34,954 bases of DNA from an uncultured Methanosphaera sp. (GCA_946537725.1 CAMNFZ010000006.1:1-34954), one strand, 5' to 3'; shown: positions 8,807-17,372, counted from the first letter of the stretch. Notes: generated by a model not told the origin, from the sequence alone. A program made the numbers and translations.

Positions 8807-9220
8807 TTATATTTGTTCTAATTCATCGTCTCTGTATACATCAGTTCCAGCTAATTTATCAAATAATCTGGATGGATAACCAAATATTTTACCTATTAAC
8901 ACGTCAAATATTAATGGTACCCAGTATATTTTTGTTATATTTCTGATTAAAGCTTTAGAATAGCTCATATAACCTTCAGCATCTGAAACATAGAGGTTGG
9001 ATATTTTTTTACCTATTGTTTTGTTGGTTTTTGCTTCCATTATTGTGAAGTATAATAGTGTTACCAGTACTACTACAATTGTAGGATACCATGACAATAT
9101 AAATTGATTATTAATTGATAATAATATTATGTAAAGAATATTATTGAGTAATGCTGAGAACAATATTACTATTATTGCATCTATGATTAATGCTTTTAGT
9201 CTTAATGTGAAATTTTCCAT
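8807..9220 (-). CDS. RDD family membrane protein
   Basis: 137 residues. The RDD signature is visible: RLKALIIDAIIV near the N-terminus (conserved R and D in the first membrane segment) and GKKISNLYV after the second. Hydrophobic stretches at about residues 12-35 and 43-62, plus a weaker one near 100-115, suggest two to three membrane spans. The molecular role of RDD proteins is largely unknown; some bacterial members are linked to ion transport. It lies between hypE and serS, with AGAGGTGAC just before the ATG, in a tight three-gene operon. Confidence 0.82.
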   Translation of the reverse strand: MENFTLRLKALIIDAIIVILFSALLNNILYIILLSINNQFILSWYPTIVVVLVTLLYFTIMEAKTNKTIGKKISNLYVSDAEGYMSYSKALIRNITKIYWVPLIFDVLIGKIFGYPSRLFDKLAGTDVYRDDELEQI

Positions 9221-9232
9221 AAGTCACCTCTT

Positions 9233-10261
9233 TTAACATACTCTTGGAACTGGATCAGCAATAGGAGGTTCTATTAATCTTTCTCCACCTATTAATGTTT
9301 CCATTATTACACGTTTACCCTCTGTTACTTCTCCTATGATTTCTGCATCTTTTCCATATTTTGTTTTTCTTATTGCTTGAAGTATGTCTTCTGCATCATC
9401 TGCTTTAACACCCATAACAATTTTTCCTTCGTTTGCTACTTCAAATGGGTCAATACCTAACATGTCTGATACTGCTTCAACTTCCGGTTTTACAGGTATT
9501 CTTTCTTCATCTAATCTCATACCTACGGATGCTTTGGTAGCCATTTCGTTTAATGCATTTGCTATTCCGCCACGTGTTGGATCTTTCATTGCAGTTATTG
9601 TACCTACTTCTTTTGCTGCTTCTACCATTGACCATACTGGTGCAACATCAGATTTTAGTTCGGTTTCGTATCCGAATCCTTCACGTTTGGACATGATTGC
9701 CATACCATGATCTCCAACACTACCGGTGATTATGACTTTATCTCCAACTTCGAGACCTGAGTCTCTTACTACATCTTCTTTTTTACCTATTCCTATACCT
9801 GCTGTGGTGATAATCATACTGTCTAGCTTGTCACTATCTATAACTTTTGTATCACCAGTTATTATTGCAGCATCTACTTCTTCACATGTTTCGTTCATTG
9901 ATTTAATAATTCTTTCTAAATCTGAACGTTCGAATCCTTCACTAATTACCATTGCATTACTTAATGATACTGGTTTTACTCCCATTACTGAAATATCATT
10001 TAATGTTCCTGCTGCTGAAATTCTTCCTATGTCTCCTCCTGGGAAGAATAATGGTTGAACTGTGTGTGCATCTATTGTTGTTACCACTACATGATCATCG
10101 TCTAATGGTATTGTTGCACTATCATCTAATGATTCTAGTCCAATTCCTCCATTAACACTGGTTTTTGAGAGGTTGCCTAGAATTATGTCTGAAATCATGT
10201 CTTGCATGACTTCTCCTCCTGCACCATGAACCATGTTAATTTTATCATCACTATATGCCAT
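9233..10261 (-). CDS. hypE: Hydrogenase maturation protein HypE
   Basis: 342 residues, full length. The PurM/AIR-synthase-like fold is seen in VHGAGGEVMQDMISDIIL, SLDDSATIP, GDIGRISAAGTLNDISVMG, AIITGDTKV and MKDPTRGGIANALNEMA. The protein ends in DPVPRVC; the terminal Cys is the residue that HypF carbamoylates and HypE dehydrates to a thiocyanate, giving the cyanide ligands of the NiFe hydrogenase iron. It heads the hypE-RDD-serS operon, with AGAAGG upstream of the ATG. Its partner HypD is encoded about 8.5 kb away; hypA, B, C and F are not in the window. Confidence 0.95.
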   Translation of the reverse strand: MAYSDDKINMVHGAGGEVMQDMISDIILGNLSKTSVNGGIGLESLDDSATIPLDDDHVVVTTIDAHTVQPLFFPGGDIGRISAAGTLNDISVMGVKPVSLSNAMVISEGFERSDLERIIKSMNETCEEVDAAIITGDTKVIDSDKLDSMIITTAGIGIGKKEDVVRDSGLEVGDKVIITGSVGDHGMAIMSKREGFGYETELKSDVAPVWSMVEAAKEVGTITAMKDPTRGGIANALNEMATKASVGMRLDEERIPVKPEVEAVSDMLGIDPFEVANEGKIVMGVKADDAEDILQAIRKTKYGKDAEIIGEVTEGKRVIMETLIGGERLIEPPIADPVPRVC

Positions 10262-10463
10262 TCATAAAACCTTCTGTTTGTTTAATTTATTTGATAATAT
10301 ATATGTTATTCCTAATATTTAAAAGTCATTTAATAGTGTGAAAAAGGGATTATGAAATAAGAATATTTCCAAAATATTTTAGGTAAAATAAAAATATTAA
10401 AATAAGTATAAATAGAATATAACTATCATGTTCAATAATAAATAAAAAGTACTAGGTTTTTTT

Positions 10464-10970
10464 ATGAATTACAGGAAAGATTACTATAAAATATTAGGAT
10501 TAACTGAAGACACCGATAAAACAGAAATAAAAAAAGCTTATAAAAAACTTGCACGAAAATATCATCCAGACATTAACAAGTCAAAAAATGCTGAAAAGAA
10601 GTTCAAACAAATAAATGAAGCATATAACATTTTATCAGATGATACAAAAAGAAGAAAATATGATTTATACAGATTAAAACTTCAAGAAATTAAAACGGGT
10701 GCACTTACTAAAAAGAAAACTTCAATGCGTAAGAGTAAAAAAAGAAGACATTACAGACGTGAAAATAAAAGTAATATTTCCAAGTATGTTGATCTTGCAG
10801 TACATTTAGAAAAAGATTATGGTTTAATATCAGGACTGATTGGTTTAACTGGTAAAATGTCAGGAAATTCTGGAAATAGTCCTGTTAAAAGTGTTTTATC
10901 CACATTATTAAATAGTAGTAGTTCAGGAAAGGGTAAACACAGACATCGATATGGAAGAAAATCATTTTAA
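10464..10970 (+). CDS. J-domain protein (DnaJ-like, no zinc finger)
   Basis: 168 residues. A J domain fills residues 5-70 ([20 protein letters not shown], then the HPD tripeptide in KYHPDINK, then [21 protein letters not shown]). The HPD motif stimulates the ATPase of a DnaK-type chaperone. After it comes a lysine/arginine-rich stretch (about 85-110) and a Ser/Gly-rich tail ending [10 protein letters not shown]. There is no Gly/Phe linker, zinc finger or substrate domain, so it is a class III J protein and not DnaJ proper. The basic tail may bind nucleic acid. It is transcribed alone. Confidence 0.87.
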   Translation: MNYRKDYYKILGLTEDTDKTEIKKAYKKLARKYHPDINKSKNAEKKFKQINEAYNILSDDTKRRKYDLYRLKLQEIKTGALTKKKTSMRKSKKRRHYRRENKSNISKYVDLAVHLEKDYGLISGLIGLTGKMSGNSGNSPVKSVLSTLLNSSSSGKGKHRHRYGRKSF

Positions 10971-11052
10971 CATCCACCCCATTTTTTTTGGACAATACAT
11001 TCTTACATATTAGAGAAATATGTGAAGATTATTACCCCCATCTTTTTTTTGT
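10971..11052 (+). terminator. Two C-cluster/T-tract elements after the J-domain gene
   Basis: CCCC (10977-10980) followed by eight T (10982-10989), then a second copy CCCCC (11035-11039) with eight T (11043-11050). The tandem arrangement resembles serial archaeal U-tract terminators. Confidence 0.45.
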
Positions 11053-11153
11053 ATATAATCTGTATCAATAAATTTAAATATTAAAGAAATGATATATTAT
11101 AATATTATTGTAAAATAGTATATACTAAAATAATGCTCTGAATTTAATCCTAA

Positions 11154-11378
11154 AAGATTAAAAAAAAAACTTATTTATTCAAGGAGTATTATTACGGATT
11201 TTTATCTAATAATGAAAAAACCATACCATTTACTTTGGGAATGGAAATAATCTTAAAACAATTCAATATAAGATTAATTTTACAAAACCCCTCGGAACTA
11301 AGGGGGGATAGCTTGGTAACCTTCAAAATAAAACCATATATTTTGACAACCCAGGAATATTCATCCAACGATGATTAA
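11154..11378 (+). pseudogene. Possible ORF remnant upstream of rps8e
   Basis: One plus-strand frame stays open for about 74 codons and ends at a TAA at 11376-11378. The text is protein-like in its middle part (FLSNNEKTIPFTLGMEIILK, then LILQNPSELRGDSLVTFKIK). There is no start codon at the beginning of the frame; the first ATG (11241) would leave only 45 residues and has no ribosome binding site. The stretch 11287-11325 is markedly more GC-rich than the surroundings. It could be the 3' part of a lost gene or a structured leader that happens to be open. I do not recognise the product. Confidence 0.3.
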
Positions 11379-11385
11379 GTTCAAA

Positions 11386-11437
11386 CAATCATATAATAAT
11401 ACATGTAATAAATATGAATAAAAAATGAGGTGAAAAC
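11386..11437 (+). promoter_or_regulatory. Promoter and ribosome binding site of rps8e-polB2
   Basis: A TATA-like CATATAATAATAC lies at about 11389-11401, and a strong ribosome binding site GAGGTGA (about 11427-11433) precedes the ATG at 11438. The spacing implies a short leader of roughly 10-20 bases. Confidence 0.45.
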
Positions 11438-11818
11438 ATGGCAATTTGGCAAGGAAGTTCATTAAGAAAACCAACTGGAGCAAGATCCAGAAGAAACAAA
11501 AATAAAAGAAACGCTGAATTTGGTAGAACACCAGCAGATACCAGAATCGGAGAAGAAGTTAAAAAAGAAATTATTGTAAGAGGAAACGGTACTAAAACCA
11601 GAGCAACCGTTGCAAACAGAATCAACGTTATCAACCCTAAAGATAACTCCAGCAAAAACGTTGAAATCAAAACCGTACTCGAAAACTCAGCAAACGCTCA
11701 CTTTGTAAGAAGAAACATCATTACAAAAGGTGCAGTTGTAGAAACCGAAATCGGTAAAGCAAAAATAACTTCAAGACCAGGTCAAAAAGGAATAGTAAAC
11801 GGTGTATTAATCGAATGA
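11438..11818 (+). CDS. rps8e: Small ribosomal subunit protein S8e (eS8)
   Basis: 126 residues, normal for archaeal S8e. Diagnostic segments are the N-terminal MAIWQGSSLRKPTGARSRR, KRNAEFGRTPADTRIG, ITKGAVVETEIGKAKITSRP and the ending GQKGIVNGVLIE. It is a component of the 30S subunit found only in archaea and eukaryotes. The stop overlaps the polB2 start as ATGA, so the two genes are translationally coupled. Codon use is slightly less AT-biased than in neighbours, as expected for a highly expressed gene. Confidence 0.96.
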   Translation: MAIWQGSSLRKPTGARSRRNKNKRNAEFGRTPADTRIGEEVKKEIIVRGNGTKTRATVANRINVINPKDNSSKNVEIKTVLENSANAHFVRRNIITKGAVVETEIGKAKITSRPGQKGIVNGVLIE

Positions 11819-12465
11819 GCATTCCAAAAATAATTGAAGAACAGGTAACGGAGCTGTTAAGCTCCATAAACCATGATCTTCCAGAGGATATGGAGTTAGA
11901 ACTGGAAGGTTACTATGACAGAGGATTCTTCGTATCCAAGAAAAGATATGCTGTCATATATGAAGGTGAAATCACCGTAAAAGGTTTAGAACTAGTCCGC
12001 AGAGACTGGGCACCTGTGGCTAAAAACACACAACACGATGTGTTAGAAGCAATACTTAAAGATGCATCACCTACCAAAGCTAAAAAGGTAGTGAAGAATG
12101 TTATCAAAGAATTAAATAGTGGTAACGTTCCAATGGAAGACCTTGTAATTCATACAAAACTAACTAAAAAACCAGAAAATTATAAACAAAATGCACCACA
12201 CGTACTTGCAGCAGAGAAGCTAAGACTTCATGGCCAAAAAGTTACCAGTGGTACTATTATAAGATACGTTATAACTAAAGGTAATGAACCTATTAGTAAA
12301 CGTGCAGAACCAGTAGAATACATTGGTGATAAAGAATATGACCCAGAGTATTATATTCAAAACCAGGTATTACCAGCAACACTACGTATACTGGAATCTA
12401 TTGGTTACTCTGAAGAACAAATCATGAACAACGAAAGACAAACTAGTCTTGACAGTTTCTTTTAA
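11815..12465 (+). CDS. polB2: Split family B DNA polymerase, small C-terminal subunit (PolB2)
   Basis: 216 residues matching only the C-terminal part of a family B polymerase. It begins just after where motif C (YGDTD) would lie and carries the thumb segments LELEGYYDRGFFVSKKRYAV (with the KKxY motif), KGLELVRRDWAPVAK and VLPATLRILESIGYS. The protein ends in QTSLDSFF, a good PCNA-binding box. This is the split-gene form described in Methanothermobacter (MTH1208 plus MTH208): PolB1, encoded elsewhere, holds the exonuclease and motifs A to C. It is a full native subunit, not a truncated pseudogene. It overlaps rps8e by four bases. Confidence 0.93.
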   Translation: MSIPKIIEEQVTELLSSINHDLPEDMELELEGYYDRGFFVSKKRYAVIYEGEITVKGLELVRRDWAPVAKNTQHDVLEAILKDASPTKAKKVVKNVIKELNSGNVPMEDLVIHTKLTKKPENYKQNAPHVLAAEKLRLHGQKVTSGTIIRYVITKGNEPISKRAEPVEYIGDKEYDPEYYIQNQVLPATLRILESIGYSEEQIMNNERQTSLDSFF

Positions 12466-12500
12466 ACTCCCCAAAAAAAATATTTTATTCTTATTTTAAT
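12466..12500 (+). terminator. C-cluster/T-rich element after polB2
   Basis: CCCC at 12469-12472, then an A-run and a T-rich stretch (TATTTTATTCTTATTTT, 12481-12497). It fits the recurring 3'-end pattern in this window. Confidence 0.35.
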
Positions 12501-12616
12501 TAATTATAACTTTAAATTAGATTATACAATAATAATTTAATAAACGTTTTCTATAAAACTTGTTAAAAAAAAATAGTTCAAAGCATTTAAAAAAAAGAAA
12601 AAAGGAAAGATAAATA

Positions 12617-13234
12617 TTAATTTACAACAGTAAATGTAGTGTTTGTACTTGTTGGATTATAATTAGTTCCACCATTATGATTTAATGTAACATTATTTAC
12701 TCCAACCTTTGTTACTTTAGCAGAATATGTGAATACTCCATTACTATTTGTTTTAGCACTACCATAAACACCATTAATGTATATTTTAACGTTACTGTTT
12801 GTTCTTGCAACATTATTAGCATCAGTGAACTTACCAGTAATAGTTACATTGTTTCCCATTTTTACCTGGCTTATCGGATTAACTGTTATTTTAAGATCTT
12901 GTTTTACCATTTTAAATGTTGTGTTAGCAGATACTGGATTATAGTTTGCTCCACCATTATGAGTTACAGTGACATTGTTTATGCCCAGAACACCCACTTT
13001 GGATGTTAAAGTGAAAACTCCTTCACTGTTTGTTCTGGTACTGGTAGATTTACCATTTATGAATACTTTTAGAGCAACATTTGCTCTGGCAACACCATCA
13101 GCATCTGTGAACTTACCTGTTATTGTAACATTTTCTCCGAATTTAACATCTTTAATGGCATTTAGACTAATTTTTAAATCCTTTTTGACAACAACGTATG
13201 TTGTATTTGCACTGGTTGGATTATTTTCCATCAA
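12617..13234 (-). pseudogene. C-terminal fragment of an adhesin-like Ig-repeat surface protein
   Basis: About 205 codons containing two tandem repeats of roughly 95 residues (DLKISLNAIKDVKFGENVTI to YNPVSANTTF, and DLKITVNPISQVKMGNNVTI to YNPTSTNTTF), plus the last dozen residues of a preceding repeat (NPTSANTTYVVV). The repeats resemble bacterial Ig-like (Big_3_5-type) domains of methanogen adhesin-like proteins, which are normally thousands of residues long with a signal peptide. Here the frame starts inside a repeat with no signal peptide and no real start site, and the break joins a decayed regulator gene. It is therefore a truncated tail, probably not expressed as a surface protein. Confidence 0.8.
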
Positions 13235-13590
13235 TTAATTGAATAAAACCCTTTTCAGATAATTTATGAACTTTTGGTTGAATAGTTTTAACATATTATG
13301 CATTTTATCAGCTAAATCCATAATAGATGATATTTCATTATATTTAATTGCAGATAGAACTTCAAAATCCAATTGAGATAAATTAATTTTATTTGTAACC
13401 AAAGCCTCCCCTTTTCCATAATTTCATTAGGATTTTCTAAGAAGTAATTCCAATTTTCTAAATCCTTCATCATTTCCATATTATTTGTTTGATTAAATAA
13501 ACGTTCTAATTCATTTTCAGAACCATATTTTTGAATTAAATCTTTAATAACATCAGTTCCCCTTTGTTTTTTAATAAGTGTAATCATCAT
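13221..13590 (-). pseudogene. Frameshifted HTH regulator, antitoxin-like (TumA/HVO_A0114 type)
   Basis: Read across three frames it gives one coherent winged-helix protein of about 120 residues. The N-terminal part MMITLIKKQRGTDVIKDL to NEIMEKG is in one frame. Then, after a shift at the G-run near 13408-13411, comes ALVTNKINLSQLDFEVLSAI to DLADKMHN. After a second shift near 13290-13300 it continues VKTIQPKVHKLSEKGFIQLI and ends DGK-stop at 13221. The last two parts are the helix-turn-helix and wing typical of antitoxin regulators. Its ATG overlaps the stop of the upstream toxin-like remnant. Two independent shifts make it non-functional. Confidence 0.7.
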
Positions 13591-13795
13591 TTTAACAATT
13601 CCTCCCTTAATAAATCTAGTTCAACTTGTTTATACTTTTCGATATGCGATTTTACAATTATCAAGGTTTCATGCAATGTTTTTGTCTTTATTTCTGCTCT
13701 ATCTGGAGGAATATGTGGAAAACAATGTCCTTATTGTCTAATAATATATCGGAGATAATTACTATAGACTATCCACGTCGTGTCTCTTGAAATAT
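13587..13795 (-). pseudogene. Toxin-like (TumE/DUF6516-type) gene remnant
   Basis: Minus-strand frame ending at the TGA at 13587-13589. It reads NISRDTTWIVYSNYLRYII, RQ-stop (TAA at 13731-13733), GHCFPHIPPDRAEIKTKTLH and ETLIIVKSHIEKYKQVELDL, then LREELLK. The FPH core and the position directly before an HTH antitoxin-like gene suggest a TumE-type toxin; this assignment is from memory of the family and is tentative. The internal stop and missing N-terminus show decay. An ATGA overlap with the regulator start preserves the original operon structure. Confidence 0.5.
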
Positions 13796-14021
13796 TATTC
13801 TTTTTTCATATAACAAAATATCCTAGTTGTATATATAAATTTGTTGGTAATATACCCTCATAATTTACAAAAGTCATATGAATCCTCAACATCACCCCGT
13901 ATCAACGACTTAGAAATGTGTTATATTGTTTTATATGTTAACATTGAATAGAAAAGTATAAAAATAGAAAAATATTAAAAAATTAGTGATTTAAGATATT
14001 GCTTAACAAAATAGGGTGTTG
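13796..14021 (-). other. Non-coding remainder upstream of the decayed toxin pair
   Basis: AT-rich with no ORF. A TATA-like stretch (ATATATAAAT on the plus strand at 13831-13840, read as TTTATATAT on the minus strand) lies at the right place to have been the promoter of the decayed toxin-regulator pair. The part next to 14009-14016 contains the C-cluster (CACCCT, minus strand) after the UbiB-like gene. Confidence 0.3.
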
Positions 14022-15680
14022 TTAGTAATTTCCGCCACGTACAATGAGTATTATTAGTACTATTCCGAATATTGCACTGACTGTGAATCCTACGAATCCC
14101 AGTACGGGATATCCGAATATACTTAAACCCTTCTCTATGTTCATAATCATAGAGGAACCTATTAGTAATGCGGCTATTATTATGGCAAGTACTATTTCGT
14201 TAACTATACGTGATAGCATTTGAAATATTCTTGTGATTTCATCATCCACTACGGATATTCTTAAGTGTCCATCTTCTACTATACTAAAGAAGTTCAATAG
14301 GGATTCTGGTAGTTTTTTGCTTAGATGGTGTATGTCCATGATGCTTGATGTTGTTTTTGTCAATAATCTTTTTGGATGAACTGTATCCACTAATATTTGT
14401 AATGCATATGGTTTTACTATTTCTGTTGTGTTAAATTCTGGGTACAGTTCTCGTCCTATATCATCTATCATGGATATTGTTCTTATTACCATCATCAAGT
14501 CCCTTGGCAATATTATACCATATTCATTTAATAAATCATCCTCGATTAGTCCCCGTAGTACTCCCGTGATATCATTAAATTGTATGCCATAGTATTTGTC
14601 CAGTAATTGCATTATTTCATATTCGACATCTTTGTATACTACTGAGTCATCCACTATTCCCATGTAGATTAATTGTTTTGTTAATAGTTTTGCATCTCCT
14701 TCGATTATGAATAGGAATAGTTTTGCCAGGTCGTTTCTTAGGTCATCATCTAAATGTCCCATCATTCCGAAGTCTACAAATGCTACTTGATTGTCTTTTA
14801 GGACAAATATGTTTCCCGCATGTGGATCTGCATGGTAGAATCCGTATAGTAATATTTGTTTTATGAATGAATCTGCGCCCTGTAATGCTATTTTTTGTTT
14901 GTCGTATTTTTTGTCATCTGATTTAAGTACTGTGTTTAGACTTACTCCGTCGAGGTATTCCATGGTTAGTACTTTGCTTGTAGTGTATTCTGTGTAAATT
15001 TTTGGTACGTATACTTCATCGTTTTTAAGCAGGTCTTGGAGGTGTACTCCATTCATTGCTTCAAATTCAAAGTCCAGTTCTCTTTTAATGTCTCTTTCGA
15101 ACACTTCCACTAAACCGGGTAAGTTGTATGATTTTGCCATATCTAAACGGTTATCTAAACGATTAGCTATGATTTTCATTATCCGGATGTCGCTTTTGAT
15201 TGTTTGTTTTAAGTTTGGGTGTTGTATCTTCACTGCTACGGGTTTATTGTTTATTGTGGCTGTGTGAACTTGTCCTATACTTGCTGATGCTATTGGTTCT
15301 TCACTAAAGTTTTCGAATACTTCATTTAGGGGTTTTGAGAATTCTGATTCTATTATATCTGATACTGTGTTGTAATCATCTATTGGTGCTGATTCCTGGA
15401 GTTTGCTTAGTTCTTCTGCTAAATCAAAACCTATGAGTTCAGGGTATGTGCTTAATGTTTGTCCTAGTTTAATGAAGGTTGTTCCTAATTCTTCCAGAAC
15501 ATATCTTATACGTACATTATAATCGGATGGCATTTCCTCGGAAATGTTACGGTTAAATAGAGGTATTCTATAGTTTTTGTTGGATATGTAACTTGTAAAT
15601 GATTCAAAACCGTATTTGATTAGTACTTTTACTATTTCATTTATACGTGCTATATCATTTCGTCGTTCCTGAAAGGTCAT
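14022..15680 (-). CDS. UbiB/ABC1/AarF family atypical protein kinase
   Basis: 552 residues. Family motifs are clear: the KxGQ segment FIKLGQTLSTYPELIGFDLA, the alanine-rich loop ASASIGQVHTA, the VAIK-like lysine in PVAVKIQHPN, the catalytic HADPHAGN and the DFG in VAFVDFGMMG. Two hydrophobic segments at about residues 490-550 anchor the C-terminus in the membrane. Bacterial and mitochondrial relatives support ubiquinone synthesis and lipid homeostasis. Methanogens lack ubiquinone, so the role here is unknown, possibly in isoprenoid lipid handling. A GGTGG ribosome binding site precedes the ATG. It lies 54 bases after the zinc-ribbon gene. Confidence 0.92.
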   Translation of the reverse strand: MTFQERRNDIARINEIVKVLIKYGFESFTSYISNKNYRIPLFNRNISEEMPSDYNVRIRYVLEELGTTFIKLGQTLSTYPELIGFDLAEELSKLQESAPIDDYNTVSDIIESEFSKPLNEVFENFSEEPIASASIGQVHTATINNKPVAVKIQHPNLKQTIKSDIRIMKIIANRLDNRLDMAKSYNLPGLVEVFERDIKRELDFEFEAMNGVHLQDLLKNDEVYVPKIYTEYTTSKVLTMEYLDGVSLNTVLKSDDKKYDKQKIALQGADSFIKQILLYGFYHADPHAGNIFVLKDNQVAFVDFGMMGHLDDDLRNDLAKLFLFIIEGDAKLLTKQLIYMGIVDDSVVYKDVEYEIMQLLDKYYGIQFNDITGVLRGLIEDDLLNEYGIILPRDLMMVIRTISMIDDIGRELYPEFNTTEIVKPYALQILVDTVHPKRLLTKTTSSIMDIHHLSKKLPESLLNFFSIVEDGHLRISVVDDEITRIFQMLSRIVNEIVLAIIIAALLIGSSMIMNIEKGLSIFGYPVLGFVGFTVSAIFGIVLIILIVRGGNY

Positions 15681-15699
15681 AATACCACCGAGTATATTA

Positions 15700-15732
15700 T
15701 AAAAAGAAAAATTAAATAAAGGGTTGGGGGGA
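15700..15732 (-). terminator. C-cluster/T-rich element after the zinc-ribbon gene
   Basis: On the minus strand CCCCCC, AA and CCC are followed by TTTATTTAATTTTTC. It lies between the zinc-ribbon stop and the UbiB start and so may end or attenuate the transcript there. Confidence 0.4.
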
Positions 15733-15734
15733 GA

Positions 15735-17153
15735 TTATAATCCTATATTACGTACTAGGAATGTTGCAATCACTACTGCGATTACTAATATTAATATTAT
15801 GATTAGTATTGTTGTGATTCTGCTGGTTAAAGAGTTGATGTTTTCATCAACATCATATGATTCTTCGTTTAAATCTTCATCAAGTTTTGTGTTGAATTTT
15901 GATTTAAGAGCTTCGTCGACTTCATCAACTTCTTTTTTATCTGTTTTTTGGATTATTGATTTTTCTTTTCTTTCTTTGACTGAATTGAGTAAAGGTGTTT
16001 CATTGTCTTCGTTGACTAGTTTTTCTAAGTCTATTTCTTCGGTTTTTGTGGTTGGTTCTACTGGTGTTGGTACTGTTTTTTTGATTATTTTTTCTGGTTC
16101 TGTTGTTTGTGTTTTGTTGATGGATGGTATTACTTTTTCTTCTGTTGTTTCTGGTATTGTTGGTTTTGTTTCTGGAACTGCTTTTATTTGTTTTTGTGGT
16201 TCTGGTTCTTCAACAAATAATGCTTCATCTGGTGTTATTTCCTGTGGTACTATTTTTTGTTCTATTTCTGGTGTTTCAGCTACTGGAGTTTCCACTACAG
16301 GTTTTTCAATTACAGGAGTTTCTATTTCCTGTTTTTCTACTACTGGAGTTTCTACCACTTGTTTTTCAGCTACGGGAGTTTCTTCAATTACTGTATTTTC
16401 AACAACTGGTTCTTCATCAAATATTGCAACTGTATCATCAACAACAAAGTCATCAAAGATATCTACAACTTCATCATTTGATACTACTGAATCTGTTATT
16501 ACTTCTTCTGTTACTGGTACTTCTTCAACAGTTTCTTCAATTATTGGTTCTTCAATGATTGTTGTTTCCATTGCTTCGGTTGTCTGTGTAGTTTCGATTG
16601 GTGTTTCCACTATTTCCTCTGCAAATAAGTCTGTTGATTGTGCAACTGGAGTTTCTGGTTCTATGTTGTTTGAAATTGTTTGTGTAACTTCTGTTTTTGG
16701 AGCTTCTGCTTGTTCTGGTATTATTACTTCTTCTGGTGCTATCGATTGTTTTGGTGCTGCTGGTTTAACTCTTTTTCTTGGTTTTATTGGGTTTGCTATT
16801 GTTGCTTTTGCTGCTCTTATACCTTGACTGACATTTTCTTTGAAGTTGGATTCTTGTTTTTCTACTACTTGTAATGAATCATCGATTTCTTCTACTTCTT
16901 GTTCTGTAATTTTTGTTTCTGTAACTTCCGGTTCTGCAATATCTGGTACTATTACATTTTTAGGTTTATCAACAATAATTAGTTCATCATCTAATGGTGC
17001 TTCTTGCCATATAACATTTTCGTCTATGCTTTCTTGATGATCCAATTCTAATAAAGGATCATATTCTTTTTTTACATCGTCTACTTTTGTTCCACATTTA
17101 GAACAAAACACGTCGTCTGCATTTAGTTCTGACCCACATTTTTTACAAAACAT
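15735..17153 (-). CDS. Zinc-ribbon membrane protein with a long Pro/Thr/Glu/Val repeat region
   Basis: 472 residues in three parts. An N-terminal zinc ribbon (residues 1-26, MFCKKCGSELNADDVFCSKC) carries two CxxC pairs. A long acidic low-complexity linker of about residues 30-410 is rich in E, T, P, V and I, with irregular repeats such as ETPVVEKQEIETPVIEKPVV. A single C-terminal transmembrane helix follows at about 447-467. This predicts a tail-anchored cytoplasmic protein with the zinc ribbon at the end of a flexible tether. AAAGGAG precedes the ATG. No function is known. The repeats create long open frames on the opposite strand, which are artefacts. Confidence 0.85.
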   Translation of the reverse strand: MFCKKCGSELNADDVFCSKCGTKVDDVKKEYDPLLELDHQESIDENVIWQEAPLDDELIIVDKPKNVIVPDIAEPEVTETKITEQEVEEIDDSLQVVEKQESNFKENVSQGIRAAKATIANPIKPRKRVKPAAPKQSIAPEEVIIPEQAEAPKTEVTQTISNNIEPETPVAQSTDLFAEEIVETPIETTQTTEAMETTIIEEPIIEETVEEVPVTEEVITDSVVSNDEVVDIFDDFVVDDTVAIFDEEPVVENTVIEETPVAEKQVVETPVVEKQEIETPVIEKPVVETPVAETPEIEQKIVPQEITPDEALFVEEPEPQKQIKAVPETKPTIPETTEEKVIPSINKTQTTEPEKIIKKTVPTPVEPTTKTEEIDLEKLVNEDNETPLLNSVKERKEKSIIQKTDKKEVDEVDEALKSKFNTKLDEDLNEESYDVDENINSLTSRITTILIIILILVIAVVIATFLVRNIGL

Positions 17154-17357
17154 TGTTTTTACTCCTTTGATTGTTTAAATAAATACTAACTAGTATGAAT
17201 AAAATTATTAAAAGTATAATACTTTGAAGATTAATACTGAATATCTTTTTAATTAGAATTTTATATTATATATTACTATATTGTTTATAATATTTAAATT
17301 CTCATATTTATTGAGATTTTATTCAGAAATAATAAAAAAATACATGATTTTAAAATT

Positions 17358-17372
17358 AAAAAAGGGAGGGAA
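17358..17372 (-). terminator. C-cluster/T-tract element after pmbA
   Basis: On the minus strand CCCTCCC (17364-17370) is followed by six T and T-rich sequence. Confidence 0.4.

Noticed and set aside
11300-11375. tRNA-like box A (TAGCTTGGTAACC) upstream of rps8e
   Set aside because: No matching acceptor strand and no GTTC-type box B follow.
16250-16400. Short repeats that might look like a CRISPR array
   Set aside because: The repeats encode irregular ETPV/EKQ protein text with no constant spacer size; it is a coding repeat.
15724-16827. Long plus-strand open frame of 367 codons opposite the zinc-ribbon gene
   Set aside because: It is the shadow of the repeat-rich GAA/ACA codons; the minus-strand frame has a ribosome binding site, a zinc ribbon and a membrane helix.
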